Below, piece by piece: positions 35,152 to 38,541 of a stretch of DNA of 38,541 nt. The stretch is from Gammaproteobacteria bacterium (GTDB lineage: Bacteria; Pseudomonadota; Gammaproteobacteria; SZUA-229): assembly GCA_029880105.1 (NCBI GenBank), contig JAOUPA010000004.1, forward strand, positions 1-38,541, in the 5' to 3' direction. The notes under the pieces are model-generated. The model searched no databases and was not told where the DNA came from. It saw only the letters and a list, made by a program, of their open reading frames with translations. Each line of letters begins with the position of its first letter. Within the stretch, counting starts at the first letter, position 1. Position numbers and translations under genes: made by a program.

Positions 35152-35439
35152 GGTTATTACTGATTCATCAACTGGTCAAAAAATGTTCAAATTATGGCAA
35201 TCGCGAATTATAAAGCAAATCAGCGGCTTCAAGCACCAGCAATGATTACAGAATTACGCGCTACATCTCGCTTTTCCTGCAGTTATTCGTACCATAGACT
35301 ACTCGGCTGGTGACTATTTACGAATGCGAACAATATTAGTAATCATTAATTTATTTATATGGCCTACAATTTTACTAATTGGCCTTTCGCTTAGAACTTA
35401 GGCTAAATTGGCCGGCTAAATTTTGTCTACAGGAAATTT
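35152..35439. other. Divergent intergenic region mnmG / soeA
   Basis: These 288 bases between mnmG and soeA are AT-rich towards soeA. In E. coli oriC lies beside mnmG, but I find no TTATCCACA DnaA box cluster or AT-rich 13-mers here, so this is not an evident origin. A TACAAT near 35366 is a possible -10 for soeA. The soeA ribosome site is AGGA at 35431-35434, 5 bases before the ATG. A direct repeat next to soeA is listed separately. Confidence 0.5.
35401..35422 (+). repeat. Tandem direct repeat GGCTAAATT upstream of soeA
   Basis: GGCTAAATT occurs at 35401-35409 and again at 35414-35422, separated by GGCC, ending 17 bases before the soeA ATG. An additional ATTGGCC lies at about 35378-35384. 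The position would suit a repressor or leader-RNA element; the function is unknown. Confidence 0.45.
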
Positions 35440-38349
35440 ATGTCTTCACCAGTACACAATCCACTTTCTACGCCCGCCGATAAAACCGGCCTGATTGAGG
35501 TTAAAAATACGACCTGCTACATGTGTGCCTGCCGCTGCGGCATCCGTGTCACACTGCGCGATGGTGAAGTTCGCTACATCCAGGGCAATCCCAATCACCC
35601 ACTTAATAAAGGTGTGATCTGCGCCAAGGGCGCCTCCGGCATCATGAAGCAGTACTCACCGGCCCGCCTGACCAAGCCACTGCTGCGCAAGCCCGGTTCC
35701 GACCGCGGTGATAATGAGTTCGAGGAGATCAGCTGGGACAAAGCCTTCTCTATATTAGAGGAGCGACTGGCCCATATCCGCAAGACCGACCCTAAACAGT
35801 TTGCGCTGTTCACCGGCCGTGACCAGATGCAGGCACTGACCGGCCTGTTCTCCAAGCAATACGGTACGCCCAACTATGCAGCCCACGGTGGCCTGTGCTC
35901 AGTCAACATGGCCGCGGGCATGATCTACACCATCGGTGGCTCTTTCTGGGAGTTCGGTGGCCCCGATCTCGACCGCGCCAAGCTGTTCGTCATGATTGGC
36001 ACCGCCGAGGATCACCACTCAAATCCGATGAAGATCGCGCTATCGAAATTCAAGCGCAACGGCGGCCGCTTTATCGCTATCAACCCGGTACGCAGCGGTT
36101 ACGCCGCGATTGCCGATGAATGGATCCCGATCAAACCCGGCACCGATGGCGCACTGTTCCTCGCGCTGACCAATGAGATTATCAAGCAGGGCCTGTATGA
36201 CCGCGACTTTGTCGTCAACCAGACCAATGCCGCTGAACTGGTCAATATGGATGAAAACTCCACCGAGTACGGCATGTTCGTGCGTTTTGAAGTACCCAAG
36301 GAAGAGGGCTGTTTTGATGCTCAGAATAAACTCTGGTGGGATCGTGAACTGAACAAACCGATATCGATGCACACCTCCGGCGTCGACCCCTATTTGCTCG
36401 GTGAATTCAAACTCGATGACGGCACCCCTGTGAAACCCGCGTTCCAGCTACTGGTCGACCGTGTTCAGGAATACACCGCAGAGTGGGCGGAGAGTATTAC
36501 CGGTATCCCGGCCAGCACGATCAAGCGCCTTGCGCACGAAATGGGCATTACCGCGCGTGATGAGAAAATCGAGCTGCCCATCGCCTGGACCGATGCCTGG
36601 GGCAACGAACACGACCGTGTTACCGGCAACCCGGTCGCCTTCCATGCGATGCGTGGGCTGGCAGCGCACTCGAACGGCTTCCAGTCGATTCGTGCGATGT
36701 CTATATTAATGAGCATCCTGGGTACCATTGACCGCCCTGGTGGCTTCCGCCACAAGGCGCCGTTCCCACGCCCGATTCCACCGTGCGCCAAGACACCAAC
36801 GAGCTGGGATGATGTCCAACCCGATACACCCTTAAATGGCATGCCACTTGGCTGGCCGGCCGACCCCGATGACCTGTTTGTCGACGACAAGGGTGAGCCC
36901 ATCCGCATCGACAAGGCATTCTCCTGGGAGCACCCGCTGTCGGTACACGGCCTGATGCACAACGCGATTACCAATGCCTGGCGCGGTGACCCGTACAAGA
37001 TCGATACGCTGCTGATCTTCATGTCGAACATGGCGTGGAACTCGACGATGAACACCGAACAGGTGCGCAATATGCTCAATGACAAGGACGAGGAGGGCGA
37101 ATACAAGATCCCGTTCCTCGTGGTCTGTGATGCCTTCCAGTCCGAGACCGTGGCCTTTGCCGACCTGGTCTTGCCGGATACCACCTATCTCGAACGTCAC
37201 GACGTGATGTCGATGCTTGATCGACCGATTTCAGAATACGATGGCCCGGTCGACTCGGTACGTATTCCTGTGCTGCCACCGACCGGCGAGTGCAAACCGT
37301 TCCAGGAGGTGCTGATCGAACTCGGCTCACGCCTGAAACTGCCGGCGTTCGTTAATGAAGACGGCTCGCGCAAATTCCGTGACTACCCCGACTTCGTCGT
37401 CAACTACGAGACTGCCCCGGATTCTGGCATCGGCTTCCTCGCCGGCTGGCGCGGCAAGGGCGGTGAAAAATTCATGAAGGGCGAGCCGAACCCGAAGCAG
37501 TGGGAAATGTACGAAAAGAACAACTGCGTGTTCCACTACGAGTTGCCAAAATCGTACCAGTACATGCGCAACTGGAACCAGGGTTACCTGGAATGGGCCA
37601 AGCGCCACAGCCTGACGCGTTATGCCGAGCCGATCAACATTCATATTTATTCTGAAGTACTGCAGAAATTCCGTGCCGCCGCGCAGGGTAAGTCGTTTGG
37701 CAAGCAGCCGCCCGATCACCTTCGCGAGCGCATCGAAACGCATTTTGATCCACTACCATTCTATGCCGATCCGCTGGAGACCCAGCTGACCGATCTGCAC
37801 AAGTATCCACTGAACGCGATCACCCAGCGCCCAATGGCGATGTACCACTCGTGGGATTCTCAAAACGCCTGGCTGCGCCAGATCCACGCGCACAACTACT
37901 TGCATGTGAACTCTAAAACTGCTCGCGCCGCCAATATCAAGGACGGCGCCTGGATGTGGGTAGAGTCGATGCACGGCAAGGTGCGCTGCATGTGCCGTTA
38001 TTCCGAATCGGTCGAACCCGGCACCGTCTGGACCTGGAACGCCATCGGCAAGGCCTCCGGCGCCTGGGGCCTGAGTGGCGACGCCAATGAATCGAAGAAG
38101 GGTTTTTTGCTGAATCACCTGATCAGCGAAGAGCTGCCCGCACACAGGGATGGCGACCACATCTCCAATTCCGACCCGGTCACTGGCCAGGCTGGCTGGT
38201 ACGATGTGCGCGTGCGCATTTATCCGGCAGAAGAGGGCGAGGCACCAGTCACCAGCCCGCAATTTGACACCATACCAACGGCTCCCGGTTCGAAAAAATT
38301 CGGCTCACACTGGTTGAAGTACTTTGCCGGCAAGAGGGCGAAAAAATGA
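35440..38349 (+). CDS. soeA: Sulfite dehydrogenase (quinone) molybdopterin subunit SoeA
   Basis: This 969-residue catalytic subunit of the DMSO-reductase superfamily has no Tat signal, so it should act in the cytoplasm. Its [4Fe-4S] site is C26-x2-C29-x3-C33 and C61 (in GVICAKG). The segment AAHGGLCSVNMAAG supplies a possible molybdenum ligand (C153). FVMIGTAEDHHSNPMKIAL and the C-terminal cofactor-binding domain follow. The sequence closely resembles SoeA of Allochromatium vinosum, which oxidises sulfite to sulfate at the membrane with SoeB and SoeC. Its stop overlaps the next ATG (ATGA). G+C is visibly higher than in most other genes of the window. Relatives such as polysulfide or thiosulfate reductases are secreted by Tat and are less likely. 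Confidence 0.9.
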   Translation: MSSPVHNPLSTPADKTGLIEVKNTTCYMCACRCGIRVTLRDGEVRYIQGNPNHPLNKGVICAKGASGIMKQYSPARLTKPLLRKPGSDRGDNEFEEISWDKAFSILEERLAHIRKTDPKQFALFTGRDQMQALTGLFSKQYGTPNYAAHGGLCSVNMAAGMIYTIGGSFWEFGGPDLDRAKLFVMIGTAEDHHSNPMKIALSKFKRNGGRFIAINPVRSGYAAIADEWIPIKPGTDGALFLALTNEIIKQGLYDRDFVVNQTNAAELVNMDENSTEYGMFVRFEVPKEEGCFDAQNKLWWDRELNKPISMHTSGVDPYLLGEFKLDDGTPVKPAFQLLVDRVQEYTAEWAESITGIPASTIKRLAHEMGITARDEKIELPIAWTDAWGNEHDRVTGNPVAFHAMRGLAAHSNGFQSIRAMSILMSILGTIDRPGGFRHKAPFPRPIPPCAKTPTSWDDVQPDTPLNGMPLGWPADPDDLFVDDKGEPIRIDKAFSWEHPLSVHGLMHNAITNAWRGDPYKIDTLLIFMSNMAWNSTMNTEQVRNMLNDKDEEGEYKIPFLVVCDAFQSETVAFADLVLPDTTYLERHDVMSMLDRPISEYDGPVDSVRIPVLPPTGECKPFQEVLIELGSRLKLPAFVNEDGSRKFRDYPDFVVNYETAPDSGIGFLAGWRGKGGEKFMKGEPNPKQWEMYEKNNCVFHYELPKSYQYMRNWNQGYLEWAKRHSLTRYAEPINIHIYSEVLQKFRAAAQGKSFGKQPPDHLRERIETHFDPLPFYADPLETQLTDLHKYPLNAITQRPMAMYHSWDSQNAWLRQIHAHNYLHVNSKTARAANIKDGAWMWVESMHGKVRCMCRYSESVEPGTVWTWNAIGKASGAWGLSGDANESKKGFLLNHLISEELPAHRDGDHISNSDPVTGQAGWYDVRVRIYPAEEGEAPVTSPQFDTIPTAPGSKKFGSHWLKYFAGKRAKK

Positions 38350-38541
38350 AACAACTCGCACTGGTAATCGATCTGAATGTTTGCGTCGGCTGTCACGCCT
38401 GCGTCACCAGCTGCAAGGAGTGGAACACCTCCGGCCCTGCTGGTTCAATGTCTGACTTTAATCCTTATGAAGCAGACCCCACCGGTACCTTCTTCAACCG
38501 TGTACAGACTTTTGAGATTGGCACCTACCCGAACACCGAGA
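38346..38541 (+). CDS. soeB: SoeB iron-sulfur subunit (5' part only)
   Basis: The first 65 residues are visible before the right edge. The start ATG overlaps the soeA stop by four bases. A ferredoxin-type cluster motif C13-x2-C16-x2-C19-x3-C23 (in DLNVCVGCHACVTSCKEWN) matches the electron-transfer subunits of the NrfC/PsrB/DmsB type. In Soe complexes SoeB passes electrons from SoeA to the membrane subunit SoeC, whose gene should follow beyond the window. The four-base overlap indicates translational coupling. Confidence 0.9.
   Translation, partial: MKQLALVIDLNVCVGCHACVTSCKEWNTSGPAGSMSDFNPYEADPTGTFFNRVQTFEIGTYPNTE

Noticed and set aside
36465..37184. Long open frame of 239 codons on minus within soeA
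   Set aside because: It is a shadow of the G+C-rich soeA gene; no family features and soeA is certain.
37753..38262. Open frame of 169 codons on minus within soeA
   Set aside because: Antisense shadow of soeA, histidine/alanine-rich composition as expected of such shadows.
35440..38349. soeA read as a polysulfide or thiosulfate reductase (psrA/phsA)
   Set aside because: No Tat signal peptide is present, and the sequence matches cytoplasmic SoeA features; the soeB overlap supports the soeABC arrangement.
1..38541. CRISPR arrays, tRNA or rRNA genes, insertion sequences, prophage
   Set aside because: No spaced repeats, cloverleaf sequences, rRNA segments, transposases or integrases were recognised on either strand.

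Overview
The window looks like chromosomal DNA of a sulfur-oxidising gammaproteobacterium. The order mnmG-rsmG-parA-parB-atpIBEFHAGDC-glmU is typical of that class. The window also carries an MSHA-type pilus cluster, a secB-gpsA operon with an E. coli-like layout, envC-ctpA-yibQ, a DsrC/TusE-family protein and the start of a soeABC sulfite dehydrogenase operon. No rRNA, tRNA, CRISPR array, insertion sequence or prophage was seen, and no gene-free stretch exceeds 300 bases.

Layout. (1) 1-8950, minus strand: a tightly packed operon of a sigma-54-type response regulator followed by mshM, mshL, mshN, mshE, mshG and the start of a PilM/MshI-like gene that runs off the left edge. It builds a type IV pilus or pseudopilus machine. 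The pilin genes would lie outside the window. (2) 9072-11880: trmL on plus overlaps tail to tail with the minus-strand operon arsR-rhodanese-secB-gpsA. (3) 12026-16064, plus: envC, ctpA, yibQ and a yajL-like DJ-1 gene (cell-wall remodelling, periplasmic proteolysis, stress). (4) 16097-17261, plus: a clear sigma-70 promoter, a DsrC-family sulfur carrier and a Bax-like glucosaminidase. (5) 17263-20721, minus: one very large (about 1150-residue) protein, tentatively a pyrophosphate-type PEP carboxykinase, divergent from (6) pilU at 20984-22150. (7) 22248-30741, minus: the complete F1Fo ATP synthase operon led by atpI, with a good promoter, a hairpin after atpC, then glmU. (8) 30881-35151, minus: mnmG, rsmG, parA, parB. 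(9) 35440 to the right edge, plus: soeA and the first part of soeB.

Working together: MshE (with an apparent c-di-GMP-binding N-terminus), MshG, the MshL secretin, MshM and MshN form the pilus motor and envelope channel. PilU is a separate retraction-type ATPase. SoeAB is the cytoplasmic part of a membrane-bound sulfite:quinone oxidoreductase, which would feed electrons to the respiratory chain that drives the ATP synthase. Three other sulfur-related genes lie apart from it: a DsrC/TusE relative with an unusual cysteine arrangement, a rhodanese, and an ArsR-family repressor with the two-cysteine pattern of the persulfide sensors BigR/SqrR.

Limits: all family assignments come from reading the sequence and recalling families; no database search was run. 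The least certain named calls are the PEP carboxykinase and the individual msh gene names. soeA and mnmG are visibly richer in G+C than the msh and carboxykinase regions.
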